Source: Cryptomeria japonica (taxonomy: Eukaryota; Streptophyta; Pinopsida; Cupressales; Cupressaceae). Taken from it: 64,000 nucleotides of DNA. This document shows, in pieces, positions 46,401 through 58,299 of the stretch. The DNA lies in contig NC_081411.1 of NCBI RefSeq assembly GCF_030272615.1, forward strand, positions 152,323,971-152,387,970, in the 5' to 3' direction. The notes beneath the pieces are model-generated. The model had not been told where the DNA came from. It ran no database searches and was given only the letters and a program-made list of their open reading frames with translations. The translations under genes and the position numbers were made by a program. Within the stretch, counting starts at the first letter, position 1; each line of letters starts with the position of its first letter.

Positions 46401-47029
46401 ATATCCAAGATTTTTACACAATGTGCACTGATGTAAATTGTGATGAGACATATTCAATGCGTCTTTTCTCACACAGTCTCATGAGACAAGCTATGGATTG
46501 GTATGCACATTTGGCTAGGAATATAAAATCTTGGAATGAATTGGCCAAGAAATTAATTTATCATTTCGTATTCAACATCAATAATGAGATAACCATGTTA
46601 GATTTATGCAACACAAAGCAAAATCCAGGAGAACCATTAATGACTTTCTTACAAATATGGCAAGGCTTGGTTAGTCAATGTTCCCTCGACATCCCGAAGG
46701 AACAACAAGTCAATTCATTTATTCAAAACTTGATACTAGAGATGATGTATGAGCTTAAATTGAAAGGTCCTAGTAATATTGCAAAGCTCATTAAAAAAGG
46801 AATGGACATTGAGGATGCTCTTATTTATAAGGGGGTTATTAAAGTGAACAAGGACAACAACAATCTGACCTACTCGGGTGATAGGAATAAGTTTTGGTCC
46901 AAAAACAAGAATGTCACTAATGATGGTGTAGTTGATGCAAGAACCATAAGTACTAGTCAACCTAAGTTTGTTATAAGAGGACCAATTTCTTTGAATGCTC
47001 CAACTTTCCAACAAAATCAACAGACATAG
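46330..47029 (+). pseudogene. Element D capsid (retrotransposon gag domain)
   Basis: The frame 46421-47029 carries SLMRQAMDWYAHLARNIKSW, NELAKKLIYHFVF and PGEPLMTFLQIWQGLVSQC, the usual Retrotrans_gag core (in which A..WY..L and F...F are conserved). Similar sequence upstream, KHFEAPNFEKYKG near 46345, extends the domain in another frame. It would form the particle shell. Confidence 0.8.
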
Positions 47030-47924
47030 AATCAAACAAGTAACGTTATCTAACAACCACAAAATCAATAGTGTAATCAACAACAACAAGATCAGCAATG
47101 TTCTACCTTTCAGATCAAGAGACTGGCCTCCCCATCAATTTACACAATTGGGAGAGTCTATTGAATGGATAATGAAACAATTGATTCAGGCTAATTTCAT
47201 TAAGTTTTCGGATATCAAAGAGGGGCCACTAGTGAAACCCCATTGGTGGAATGATAATGCATATTATGAATATCATCAGTCTAAGGGACATAAAACTGTG
47301 TCATGTTTTCATTTAAAACACCTTATTCAATATTTTCTTGATCAGGGTGTGATTGAGGTAGATTCATCAGCTAAAACTTCTAATGCATATCATACAATTT
47401 TCAAGACTCCCTTACTTGATCATGATAAGGGAAAAACCTCCTCTTTAAATTCAACTCAAGAAGGCAATCTAAATAATACCAACGCAAGTCATAACAATGT
47501 CATTAATTGCTTTCATGTGTCAAATGAGTGTGTGCCAGCCATAAGAATAAAAGAACAAGATTCCTCATGTGCAATGACCACTCGTCGATCCAAAATAGTT
47601 TTAAAAGGAGCACCTTCCAATCCTCCTAAGCTAACCTCAACAAGCCAATACAATCTCCTTGACCATTTGGGAAAAACCCCTGCACAAATTTCAATTCTTG
47701 AGTTCTTAAAAATGTCTCTCATGCATTGCAATGTCCTAGACAAAGCCCTGACCGAGTCAATAGTACCTACTGATATTGATATAGACCAATTTCAAGATAG
47801 GATAGGACACCTTGTGATGTCCCAACATGTTGCCTTTTCAAACAAAGATATACCTTATGATAAAACCCATCATAATGATCCCCTCCATCTTGAAGTGTTT
47901 GTCCATAATTGCAAAATCAGATGA
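47030..47924 (+). pseudogene. Element D gag C-terminus with variant zinc knuckle
   Basis: The frame 46995-47924 includes YYEYHQSKGHKTVSCFHLK, in which the first knuckle cysteine has become Tyr (CEYH expected; TAT for TGT). It ends with DPLHLEVFVHNCKIR and a TGA exactly where an Arg is expected before VLIDGGAG of the protease. Gag and protease are thus in one frame, separated only by this CGA-to-TGA stop. Confidence 0.75.
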
Positions 47925-47927
47925 GTT

Positions 47928-48640
47928 TTGATAGACGGTGGAGCAGGCTTGAATATATGCACTATGAGAGTCATAATTGGCCTTGGTTACTCTAAAAATT
48001 ACATAGATCCTTCAAGGAAGATAACAATAAAATCCTATGATGATGTTGAACGCCCATCTAAAGGAGTGATTGTTTTGCCTATCAAAGTAGGTCCAGCAAT
48101 AGAGAACACTTTTCTACAAGTGCTATATCTGAATCTTCCTTACAATATGATCCTAGGTCATCCATGGATTCATTCAATGAAAGTGGTTCATTCGACCTAT
48201 CATCGATGTCTGAAATATTCATACAATGGATCCAAGATAACAATTCCTAGAGATCCTAATCCATTTCAATTTTGTGCTAGCCTGAAGGATGCTCTGCAAC
48301 AACAAGTGCCAATAAATAGAGGGACATCCTCCCCTAATTATGTGCATCCCAATACATTGTTAGAATCTATCAAAGGTAAGATGAAAATACAAGATCAAGG
48401 CTATCGAGAGTATTCAATATCCCAAACATTCCTTATTAGCAAGCTGCCTTTGTCACCAAAATCACATGGAAAACCACATTTGTTGCAAAAGGAATCCAAA
48501 ACAGTAATCCAATATCAACCTCCCACCATATTTACAAAGTGGGGTGAACTGAACAAAAAACTTTGGATAATGATGTATCAACATGGCTCTATAAAGATGA
48601 AGCAAATACAACAAACACTTCACCTATCAAATTGTCAGTA
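47928..48640 (+). pseudogene. Element D aspartic protease
   Basis: VLIDGGAGLNICTMRVI has the DGGAGLN active site. KGVIVLPIKVGPAIENTFLQ and YNMILGHPWIHSMKVVHSTY give the flap and C-terminal half. The frame stays open to 48641 through a polar linker. It is the best preserved protease of the three in this window. Confidence 0.85.
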
Positions 48641-48752
48641 GAACAATATGGCATAGGATTTACCATAATGCAAAAGAATGGATATGATGGATGTAGTTGT
48701 TTGGGACCTGAAAAAAAAGGAATATTAGATCCTATCATCCCTAAGATGTGAC
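48641..48752 (+). pseudogene. Element D G-patch-like segment after the protease
   Basis: GIGFTIMQKNGYDGCSCLG followed by PEKKGILDPI keeps the glycine spacing of a G-patch with one replaced glycine. It lies between protease and RT in a frame different from the preceding linker. A similar placement is known in betaretroviruses, and G-patch-like motifs occur in some plant Gypsy polyproteins. It would bind nucleic acid or assist RT. Confidence 0.6.
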
Positions 48753-49559
48753 ATAAAACTTTGGGTTTAGGTTTTGTACCATTGTGAATCGGAACCTCAT
48801 CTACCAAAGTGATTACATGTGAAAAGGGCATGATTCTGATGATGAAACAACACCTGAGGACACCCATCCTAAAACTGACTCAAATGAATGGGAGTGGGAC
48901 TCTTATTCCTCCAGGTCCTATGCCCTTGATAATGTCTTCATTGACCCTGACAATTTGCCTATGGAAGACAAACATGAAATTCCTCCTCCCATAAAAATGT
49001 GTCCTAAAGCTTGGATAGAATTATTTTGGAATCCTACCACTGAATTTGACACAAGTATCTCAGATAATGATACCACTGATATTCATATCTTTATTATCTC
49101 GATCCAAAACTTTACTAAAATCGATGATTACATGCCCCTTTTATACCCACATCTTATCTAATGTGACCGATAAGGACCACTTCAGTTAGATTGCTTTGAA
49201 AATAATGAGGCAATAGCATAATTCCTTGACCTTAGAAAAGGCATGCCACAAGGTGATCACAAGGCTGGATTTTCTATTGATTTAGATACCACAACTTCCA
49301 GTCGCAAAATTGAAAAAGACAATTAAGAAGAAAAAATCAAAAGAATAAGTCTTCGGGTGAAAACTACAAGGCGCCCCCTAACCACAAAAAAGTAAAAACA
49401 AAGGACGTACCTGCGGGTGAAAACCTCTCTTAGGCACCCAAAGGTGGAAGATTGGACATAACCTCGTCAGGTAAGGAAAAATCAACATTGCTTATGGAAA
49501 TGATCGAGGAGATAAATTTGGGTACACTTGACAATCCTAAGGTCATTCATTTTGTTGCT
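48753..49559 (+). pseudogene. Element D linker between G-patch and RT
   Basis: Coding-like but broken frames (for example 48955-49161, DNLPMEDKHEIPPP in part) lead into RT. No domain. The segment 49325-49480 is A-rich and basic. Confidence 0.4.
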
Positions 49560-50440
49560 TCGTAGTCAAAACAAGAAAGAATAGATTTTATCAACTTTTT
49601 CCTTGAGAATCAGATCAATTTTGCATGGTCTTACACAGACATGCCCGACCTTGATCCAGAACTAGTCCTTCATCATCTGCCGCTGAAACCAGGTGCCAAG
49701 CCCGTTAAAACAAAAACTAAGAAAAATGCATCCGCAAGTGGCCCTACTAGTCAAGGTTGAACTCAAGAAATTGTTGGATGTGGGATTTATTAGACCAATT
49801 GATTACGTAGATTGGATCTCCAGCTTAGTGCCAGTTAGCAAAATAATTGGGGGCATCAAAAATTGCACTGATTTTAGATACTTAAACAAAGGATGCCCTA
49901 AAGACGACTTTCCTTTTCCAAATATTGATAGCATAGTGGACATGACTGCTAGATATGAGATTTTGTCATTGATGGATGGATTCTTCAGGTATAATCAGAT
50001 CCGAATAGCTCTCAAAGACCAGCATAAGACTACCTTTACATGTGCTTGGGGAACCTACTGTTGGAATGTGGTCATTTGGCCTCAAAAATGTAGGAGCAAC
50101 ATATCAAACTGTCATGACAACAATTTTTCATGACTACATGCATACAATAATGGAGGACTATGTGTATGAATTGTTATGCAAATCAGTTACTAGAGATAGT
50201 CATTTGGCTATTTTAGGCCCAATCTTTGATCAGATGGAGGAATACAAGCTCAGACTCAACCCAAAGAAGTGTGTCTTTGGGGTAGCAACCAGAAAACTAT
50301 TAGAATATATTGTTTCTCAAAGAGGTATTGAAGTCGATCCTACAAAGGTCAAAGAAATCCTAGATATGCCTCCTCCTACCAATCTTCATCAACTAAGAAT
50401 CTTTTACGGCAAGTTACAATCAATCTGGTGATTCATATCT
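49560..50440 (+). pseudogene. Element D reverse transcriptase
   Basis: FAWSYTDMPDLDPELVLHHL opens the domain. LRKMHPQVALLVKVELKKLL, DWISSLVPVSKIIGGIKNCT, DFRYLNKGCPKDDFPFPNID and the later FGLKNVGATYQTVMTTIF follow RT blocks 1-4. Frame changes occur near 49690 and 50070-50080. The catalytic YVDD is YVYE (50159-50170), losing both active-site aspartates. The thumb reads LNPKKCVFGVATRKLLEYIV. The enzyme is dead. Confidence 0.85.
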
Positions 50441-51420
50441 CAATTGGAAGACAAGTGTCACCCCTTCCAACATCTGTTGCATGAAGGGGTATTTTTTAAA
50501 TGGAACGATCAGTGTCAATAGGCAGTCCAAGCTTTAAAAGATTATCTTCTATCACCACATCCTTTAATGCCTCCCATAGATGGAAATTCTTTCATTTTGT
50601 ATATCTCTACAATAGATATAGCATTAGGAGCTCTTTTGGCCCAACAAGATGAACAAGGCAAAGAATGAGTTATTTATTATATTAGTCGGATATTAGTGGG
50701 CTATGAATTAAAATATTCTACCATTGAGAAAGCATGCTTGGAAGTTGTATTTACAGCTCAAAAGCTCTGACATTATATGCTAAATCATAAGAACTTGTTG
50801 GTAGCCAAAATTGATCCATTGAAATATTTGCCTAGCAAAGTAGCTCCGACAGGCCAATTATCAAAATGGGTCTTGATTTAAAGCAAGTTTGATATTAAAT
50901 ACACTGAAAGAAAAGTAATATAAGGACAAGTCATAGTCGATCAACTCATGGATGCAATTATCCAAGATGATCATCCAATGTTGACTGATTTTCTAGATGA
51001 ATTAGTCTTTGTTGTCACATCTTCTAATGAATGGCAATTATATTTTGATGAATCCCATACCAGATTTGGCTCAAGGATAGGTATCTTATTTGTAACCCCT
51101 CAATGTGATGCTATTCAAAAATCCTATCAGATAACTTTTGATTCCACCAAAAATATTGCATAATATGATGCTTTAGTTACTAGACTCTGAATAGCAATTT
51201 AGTGGCACATTACACATCTGCAGGTCTATGGAGATTCTCAGTTAGTCATATGTCAAGTAAATGATGACTATGAAACAAAACATGAAAAGCTTCTCCCTTA
51301 TAAGCACATGGTAGAACATTTCAAGACAAAATTCACTATTATCTAATTTAATCAATTCCCTCTCCTTTAGAACAAATCAGCAGATGCTATGGGGATTATT
51401 GCCTCTATGTTGGATATGCC
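50441..51420 (+). pseudogene. Element D RNase H domains
   Basis: The first RNase H follows RT directly (ISTIDIALGALLAQQDEQGK, then YYISRILVGYELKYSTIEKA) with stops. A second, RNase H-like block (WQLYFDESHTRFGSRIGILF, ITFDSTKNIA.YDAL, QVYGDSQLVICQV) lies at 51030-51260. Two tandem RNase H-like domains are typical of the Tat lineage (dual RNase H). This supports a Tat-like placement. Confidence 0.65.
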
Positions 51421-51639
51421 TCAAAATATGGACAAATGTGAATTTCTCATAGAGCAGTTGTTGGTCCCATCTTTTGAAATTCTGACATCAAATCTAATGT
51501 GTGTCCTTGTTGGTCCTAACTCATGGTATGAATTAAATTTATGAATGCCTAAAATCCAAAACCATACCTCCAAACCTTTCTACCAACCAAGGATGATCCT
51601 TTATTAGACAAGTTGTGAAATATGTCATCATCGGTGATA

Positions 51640-52784
51640 CCCTCTATCATTGATCCTTTGACCAAACCCTCCTCAGGTGTCTAGATTTTGACGAAGCACA
51701 AATAACTTTACATGAAGTTCACGATGGTATATGTGGGGGCCATTTCAATGGTCTTAGCCTAGCTAAAAATTTAGTCTGAGTTAGATACTTTTGGTCAACA
51801 ATGAAAAAAGAGGCCCATGACTTTGCTAAGAAGTGTTACAAATTATAGACACATGGAGATTTTATTCACATGCCAGCACAAGAACTTCAACCCGTCATAT
51901 CTCTATGGCCCTTTTCTTAATGGGGGCTTGATCTCATTGGAAAGATCCACCCGACATCAGAAAATGGGCATAATTTTATCATAACGGCCACATAATACTT
52001 TACAAAATGGATTAAAGTTATACCCATGACCTATATCAGTGGTACACAAATTTATAAGTTCATTCTAAATTGTATCATATGCCAATATGGAATTCCTCTT
52101 GCTATAGCCACAGACAATGGGCATCCATTTAAAAATAAAGATGTTTATAAACTCTGTGAGAAGTTTTACATTCAGCACCACTTCTCAACCCCATATTATC
52201 CACAAAGTAATGGCCAAGTTGAGGCATCCAATAAAACCATTATCAAGATACTCAAAAAGGTTGTCAATGACGTTGGTCAAGATTGGCATGTGCAGTTAAA
52301 TCCATCTTTATAAGCCTATCGCACTTCTATTTGCACCCCTACTAGCGCAACACCTTACTCTCTGGTTTATGGTGTAGAAGCTATCTTACCTTTGGAGGTC
52401 AAGATTCCATCCCTGTGAGTCTCCTTACAACACCTAATAGATGATGAAGCATACAGAGTTTCTAGGTTGCATTAGCTTGAGATGCTAGATGAAAGGCGTT
52501 AGACAACTTTGACACATTTGCAAGCATATCAAAATCGTCTTCATCACACTTATAACAAGCAAGTCAAAGGGAGACACTTCAAAGTGGGAGACTTGGTCCT
52601 AAAAGATAACCCTAAGAATTCACAATCTACTAAGATCATCAAAGGAAAATTTGAACCTAATTGGGTTGGCCCTTTCATCCTAATTGCAGGATATGGTTCA
52701 AGTACTTATCATCTTGTAACCTCAGAGGGAGAACTGCTATTAGATCCTGTGAATAGCATGCACCTCTGGAAGTATTATACATAG
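51640..52784 (+). pseudogene. Element D integrase
   Basis: The zinc-binding part VHDGICGGHFNG...FAKKCYKL has lost its last cysteine. The core has WGLDLIGKI (first Asp), ATDNGHPFKNKDVYKLCEKF (second Asp) and QSNGQVEASNKTIIKILKK (Glu present). The C-terminus runs LQAYQNRLHHTYNKQVKGRH, FEPNWVGPFILIAGYGSSTY and ends MHLWKYYT at 52784. In-frame stops lie at several places. It matches the integrase of element B throughout. Confidence 0.85.
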
Positions 52785-52977
52785 GTTTCTTTTAGTAGTT
52801 CTTCAATATGATCCTGAAAAAAGAAAAGAAACAAAAGTGAGAAAAATTATTCGCCCTCTAGTGAAAACATAGCAAACAAGCGCTTTGGGCAAGTACCATG
52901 GTGAAAACCTGGCAAGCACACACCATGTGTAGCAAGTTCATCGCTCTACCATCTATCATGATTCCTCCTATACATAG
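52785..52977 (+). other. Element D 3' noncoding, before element C
   Basis: No gene. TAG-rich sequence ends in the target duplication CATAG (52973-52977) of element C. The continuation is at 63765. Confidence 0.6.
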
Positions 52978-54409
52978 TGTAGACACCTAAAAGTTGCACA
53001 ATGAATTAAGTGAATTTTATTCATTTAATCATTCTTAATTCTTCCAATTAATTAAATTAAGATTTAATTAATATCCCTATTCTTCTAATAGCCTATTAAT
53101 TAAATTAAAATTTAATTAATATACCCTTTTTCTATCTAAGCCATTTAATTAAATTTACATATAATTAAATCCCCCCACTTGCAAAATCCTACAAATGCAA
53201 GTTGCAACCACAATTGAAATAAATTAATTTTATTTTAATTAAATTCTATTTTCCCCACCCACTTGCAAAATATTACATCTCCCACTTGCCTCCTAAACCC
53301 CCTTCCTAAATTCTTCTATAACCTATCTAATCCTAATCAATTAGCCTAAACTCTTCAATCATTCCTTTTCCCTAAATTTGAGGATGTCACTTCTCAAATC
53401 TGGAGGAAAGTCTTCCAAAAGCAATAAAGCCTTTATGTCTTCAACAAGCTAACTTGTTGAGTTCCCCCAAATTTGGAAGGACCCTTACAAATTTTTCCCC
53501 AAAGTCTTCCAAACCATTAATGGTTAACTCACCCTTTTGGCATGGTTAGAGACTTTTTTCCTAACTCAACCTTCATCTAACCCAAGGGTCTCATCAAGTA
53601 CTTATGGCTTTACCCTTGGTTATCCCTTTAACCCTTGCACAAGAGTTTATCCTTTGAGTAAAAGCTTTATCCAATGGATAACCCTAACCTAACCTTAACC
53701 CTTACCTTCTAAGGTAACCATGAGGTCTTCTCAAGCATTTAATGCTTCTTACATCTCCTCTCAAGCAGTCTTATGTTGACAATTGTCACCATTTCATTGG
53801 TGAGAATTATAAACATGGATTGATAGCTTTCAATCCTGGCCCTTGATAAGATTATCCAATCTTGACCATCCATTGCCCTATTTTCCCTATAAATAGAGCC
53901 CATTCCTTCTTCAAAACAATCAAGTCTTTGTGCATCAAACTTATAGTCTCATAACTTTAAGCATGTTATCTCTCTTTGATAGAATAACATTTTAGATCAT
54001 TTTGATAGCATTATAATCTTAGATATATCATATTAATCTCATATCATGTTAGCTTCATCTTAGTATCATTTTCATATTAATTCAAGCTTCATATCAATAT
54101 CTTGCATCCTATCATCATCTAGTTTCATATCTAAATCATCACTAGGATCTTGGTTGCATTCCATTTAGATCTTAGATTCATAAATCTTGTTCTTTAGGTT
54201 GTCATATTAAAGAATCAAGTGCTCTTCCAAGCTGTGAGCCACCTTGAATCTTGAAGATCCTTGGAGATAGAGGAACATGGAACGATTTTAAAGAGTTTAG
54301 ATTCATTTAACTTGCTTTGTTTGGATTTTTAACCTCTAATGCAATATTCCATGTGTGTGTTTGAGATGTTTCCTCCTATTGTAGGCTGACACCACATTTC
54401 CAGCATACA
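52978..54409 (+). repeat. Element C 5' LTR
   Basis: TGTAGACACCTAAAAGTTG to CAGCATACA. A TATAAATA box is at 53888-53895, in CCCTATAAATAGAGCCC. It is 50 bp longer than the 3' copy because of an extra AATTAAATTAAAATTTAATT-type unit near 53085-53135; otherwise the two are very alike. A short inverted repeat TCACCA...TGGTGA lies near 53787-53804. Confidence 0.93.
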
Positions 54410-54413
54410 TTTC

Positions 54414-54424
54414 TGGCGCCCACC
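54414..54424 (+). promoter_or_regulatory. Element C primer-binding site
   Basis: TGGCGCCCACC starts 4 bases after the LTR end, matching element B (TGGCACCCACC) in sequence and spacing. ATGGGGC follows, as CGTGGGG does in B. Confidence 0.75.
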
Positions 54425-54479
54425 ATGGGGCATGTCCCCAAAAATCACATCATTTTTCATATAGGTAGAAGACAACAAT

Positions 54480-54740
54480 CATGCTAAAACACCACAATAG
54501 CGCATCCAGAACTTTTTGTAGCGCATCTATGCTAAACTTTAGTGCATCCATGGCACATATTAGCTCATAGAAACCATCTTTCAGGGCATCTGATCTTCTT
54601 TTTAGAGCATGCCCTTTTTTGCTTTTCAAACACATAGGAGCACTATTTTAGTGCATCATAGCAATAGCTTAGTGCATCTGGTTTGTTTTCTAGCACATCC
54701 ATTCCTTTTTGTAGCGCACTCAGGCCGAACTTTAGTGCAT
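54480..54740 (+). repeat. Element C leader array 1 (about 21-nt words)
   Basis: TAGCGCATC or TAGTGCATC words recur at about 21-base steps or multiples. The minus ORF 54450-54635 shows this as 7-residue steps (DALKFSI, DALQKVL, DALLWCF). Confidence 0.65.
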
Positions 54741-55666
54741 GGATCTAATAGAGGCAAAAATTTGTAACAGAGTCAAAAATTAGGCTTGTGGGAAGCAGCA
54801 TATATATGGAATATAACATTTAAGTATACTTTAAGTTTTATTCCATATATATTGTCAGGATGTTTGAGAGGGGTTTCGGACCTCTAGGAGTTTATAATGC
54901 AAAATCTAGTTTTTGGAAGATCCTCCAAATTTCAGACAGTCAAATTCTAGGGCATTTCAGGATCAGGATTGTAAAATTTGTAACCAAGATTTGAGATTAG
55001 GCTTGTGGAAGCCCACCAAAGGTTTTAATTTTTACTAACTTCTTTCCTTGTAGGTTTTAATAGTTTCTTGCAGGTTGGATGAGTTAGAATTGGGATTTGT
55101 GATTTATTTCTAGCTTTTTTTAAAGAACTCACTCTCCTTTTTGCAAAAGTTAAAATAAACCTCATCATTTCATTTGGATGCATAAAATGAACTTCATGCC
55201 TTCCTTTTTGGTGTTTTAAAATAAAACTTCATCTTTTCCTTATTGCATGATAAAAAGAACAACTAAACAAACCTTTCATTCTTGCAAGTTAGGAAAAACA
55301 TTTCATTTGGGGCTCTAAAAAGAACAAGCAAATTTACTTTCAGCAAGGTTAAAACAAAATTCACCTTCCTTTGGTGCCTGAAAGGATCAATTTCAATTCA
55401 TTGCAAAGTAAAAGAATCTCATCTTTATTTGGTGAAAGGAAAAAAGGGAAAGTTTTCCCCTATCGACTTTAATTTTGTTGACCAAACATCACGATTTACT
55501 TTGTTGACCAGGCTTGTTTTACAAAAAATTTGGAAATACACACTTTGCTATGAAAGGTTAAAAACAACATCATGCTTGTTGGAGCAACATCTCCAAATAG
55601 AAGTTAGCAAATCATTGTCTTGAAGGCTAAAAAGAAGATTGTTTTCTTTGTCTCGAAAGTGGAAGG
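54741..55666 (+). other. Element C leader between array 1 and the module
   Basis: AT-rich noncoding DNA. The AGGTTAAAACAAA and TTCATCTTTTCCTT-type words recur loosely. The ORF 55282-55623 has no domain. Confidence 0.4.
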
Positions 55667-56253
55667 TATATGCTCTCCCCTTAACTGGGTGACCAAAAAG
55701 CCAAACCACTCTTATGCTTTCTTTATTTCAAGCACTTAAAACCTTTAGCAGGCCTGCCCTCTCGAGGAGATAAAAACTCTTAAAGTCATTACGACCGGTG
55801 TGAGGGGAACGGCCTAAGTGGGAAATGACTTTATCACCAAGTATTCTAACCCAATATAATCAAATGTGGAGGTTGACAAAAATCCTCTTCAACAGTTTTG
55901 TTCAGCGATTAGCCTTCCCCCAGTATCTTTATGATACGTAAAGCCTTTGTTCTAAAGGTTGGGAATCCTCTCGAGGGAGTTTATCACTGAAGACTGAACA
56001 GAAGCCTGATTAAAAACCTTAGCATTAGAAACTTCGAACCAATTCAGTCACCAAACATTGGCAATATCATAGTGCAAGGGTGGGGAAGAATCTGCCCCCA
56101 AGATTACTCACCATATATCTCCCAAGATAACTACTCAATTGTGAAGAAATTCACTTTGAGTTAATTTCTGGCAAAAGGCAAAAAAATGGGCACCCCCTAG
56201 GGGGTGACAAGATTGTTTGAGCTGACGGAGTATCGAGACTAGTGGGCTATGAT
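55667..56253 (+). other. Conserved leader module (element C copy)
   Basis: From GTATATGCTCTCCCCTT to TGAGCTGACGG...AGTGGGCTATG this is the counterpart of 26518-27098. Shared anchors are CTTTAGCAGGCCTG, CCTCTCGAGG, CCTAAGTGGGAA, TCTCGAGGGAG-like, CCCCCTAGGGGGTGACAAG. No long frame is open in it. Confidence 0.7.
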
Positions 56254-56714
56254 ATTGTCAATGACCTTTGAATAAAGAGTTTATCCGATGTGTCTTTTGT
56301 TGTAAATCAAACCAATGATAACATCGAGGATTTGAGCACATCCTCAAAAGAACATACACTCAATGTTTAGCATTAGGATGACCATTGTCTTCATGTGTGC
56401 TATGTATTCTTGTCATAAATGTTAAAATATATTGCAAAGTATCCAACAATCAAACTCAAAAGTCAGTTCAAACAAGGAAAAATCATAAAGTGGAAAAGAT
56501 TTCCAAATCCAATAAAGCATCTTTTGAGATGGTTATCAATATTTCAACTATCTTTAGGAAATAATTTCATCCAACAAGATTAGGGAGATATCAAACCAAG
56601 TGATCAAGAGTTTATCTATTCGACTTAGTAAGCTTGAGTATCTAAAACAAAATCATCCATAAAAATCACAAGTGTTAAAATTCAAAAACAGCAAAAAAAG
56701 AGCAATCATGGCAA

Positions 56715-57075
56715 TTTAGCGTGTAGGAGCAACTTCCTTGTGCATCTGGAACATTCTCTAGCACATGCGAGCAGAATCTTAGCACTTTCATCAATCAAAA
56801 TAGCACATAACCAGTATCATACTGATCAAATTTTAGGTAACGCTTGTCAGCATCAGTCTAGCGCATTTAAACATCAGTGTAGAGCATTCAAGACATATCA
56901 TAGCACTTTCAGTTCAAACAAAAGCGCGTAATCAGGACATATTAGTGCATAACCCATCCAGAGTAGTCATTTTCAAACAATCTAAGTCGATGCATAGGAG
57001 AGGCAGCTTAGCGCATAGAGAGCCTTCTGTGTTGCATCTATAACATTTGTTAGCACATCTAGTCTCTATTTTAGC
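56715..57075 (+). repeat. Element C leader array 2
   Basis: TAGCACAT, TAGCGCAT and TAGCACTTTC words recur through 360 bp, at about 21-24-base steps in the densest part (56755-56935). This is the same word family as array 1. 56254-56714 between the module and this array is AT-rich with no gene seen. Confidence 0.6.
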
Positions 57076-57532
57076 ACATGGTAAAAACCAAGAAAAATAG
57101 AGATCAAATCAGTCATCTTTTAAACATTTTATCAACAGCCTCAAATACCCTTTTAGATTCTTTAGCAAACTCAATAGTCGGAATCCGAATCCAATTATTA
57201 GAAAAAACAATTCCAAATCAAGAAAGCATCCTGAAAACAAATTTGTTGATCTTAAACTAACTAGAGGTAAGACTTCATACAACCAAAATCAAGTAGTACC
57301 ATCACATTGATCAAAAGGTCTGCCATCTAAACGGATTCTATAAACAAACAACATACTGATTTTAAACCTTAAGTTGTCAAATCAAGTTTCCATATCGGGA
57401 GACTTTATCCATATAATTTGACACACTTTGTCATGGGGGTGAGTCTAAACCTCTGCTTCATTAATTAAGCTTGAGTTTTTCAAATGAAGTATCTCAATCC
57501 AAACATCAAAGGAAACCATTGATCATTCATGG

Positions 57533-58015
57533 ATGACCACCCCTCATATTTTGAGAAGAACAAGTCTTCATCACAAAACTAAGTTAAAGAATAGACAACC
57601 TAGTCCTAGGGCCCTTATCAAAAGGAGTAAATTTCTCTATGTCAACCTATCAAAAACATCAACTTTGATCATTCATATGACCATTCACCATCAAACCGAG
57701 AAAAAGAAAACCCAATCAAAGGAAATGAGTCCTAACCTGAATCAAGATCAAGATATCATGGCTCTCCAATGTAATCCCATTTTTTATCAAGATCCCACCT
57801 ATCAAGAATCTTATGATGATCCCCTAATATTTTGGTATTCCATCCACGATGATCCCTTTTCATCTCAAGAGAAAAGTCCCATTCAACATCCACCTCCTAA
57901 GCAAGAGCATGATATCCCTTCCATCTCCTCCACTAATCTAATTCCAAATCAAGAGGAAAGCACAAACTCAAATGATCCTACTCCAAGTCAAGATCAAGAT
58001 CAAGGAATCTCTTGA
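57533..58015 (+). pseudogene. Element C polar ORF (160 aa), unknown
   Basis: The frame is basic at first and Gln/Pro/Ser/Asp-rich later (SYDDPLIFWYSIHDDPFSSQ). Its place after the leader is where gag should start, but no capsid or knuckle motif is present. It may be the remains of a gag N-terminus or a chance frame. 57076-57532 upstream holds nothing recognisable. Confidence 0.3.
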
Positions 58016-58140
58016 TCCTCCAAATCTATCTTAGGTCCTTTCATTCCAAAGTCAAACTCTTCATCCTCCAAATCTATCTTAGGTCCTTTCATTCCACAAT
58101 CAAACTCTTCATCCCTTCCATCCATCTTGGGTCCTTACCT
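58015..58140 (+). repeat. 48-bp tandem repeat, about 2.6 copies
   Basis: TCCTCCAAATCTATCTTAGG and the following TCCTTTCATTCCA...CAAACTCTTCA repeat at exact 48-bp spacing (58015, 58063), with a third diverged copy at 58111. Confidence 0.85.
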
Positions 58141-58299
58141 CCCTCCATCATAAGAAAGATCAAAAAAGGCACATATCTTTGAACTTCTTTCAACCCTCTA
58201 TCTAAACATCTTTCCAAAACTATTATTCCATCATTTCCTCTATCTATTTTGGGTCTTTATGTCCCAAACTTTGATTTTCCTATATCTCTTCATCACTTC

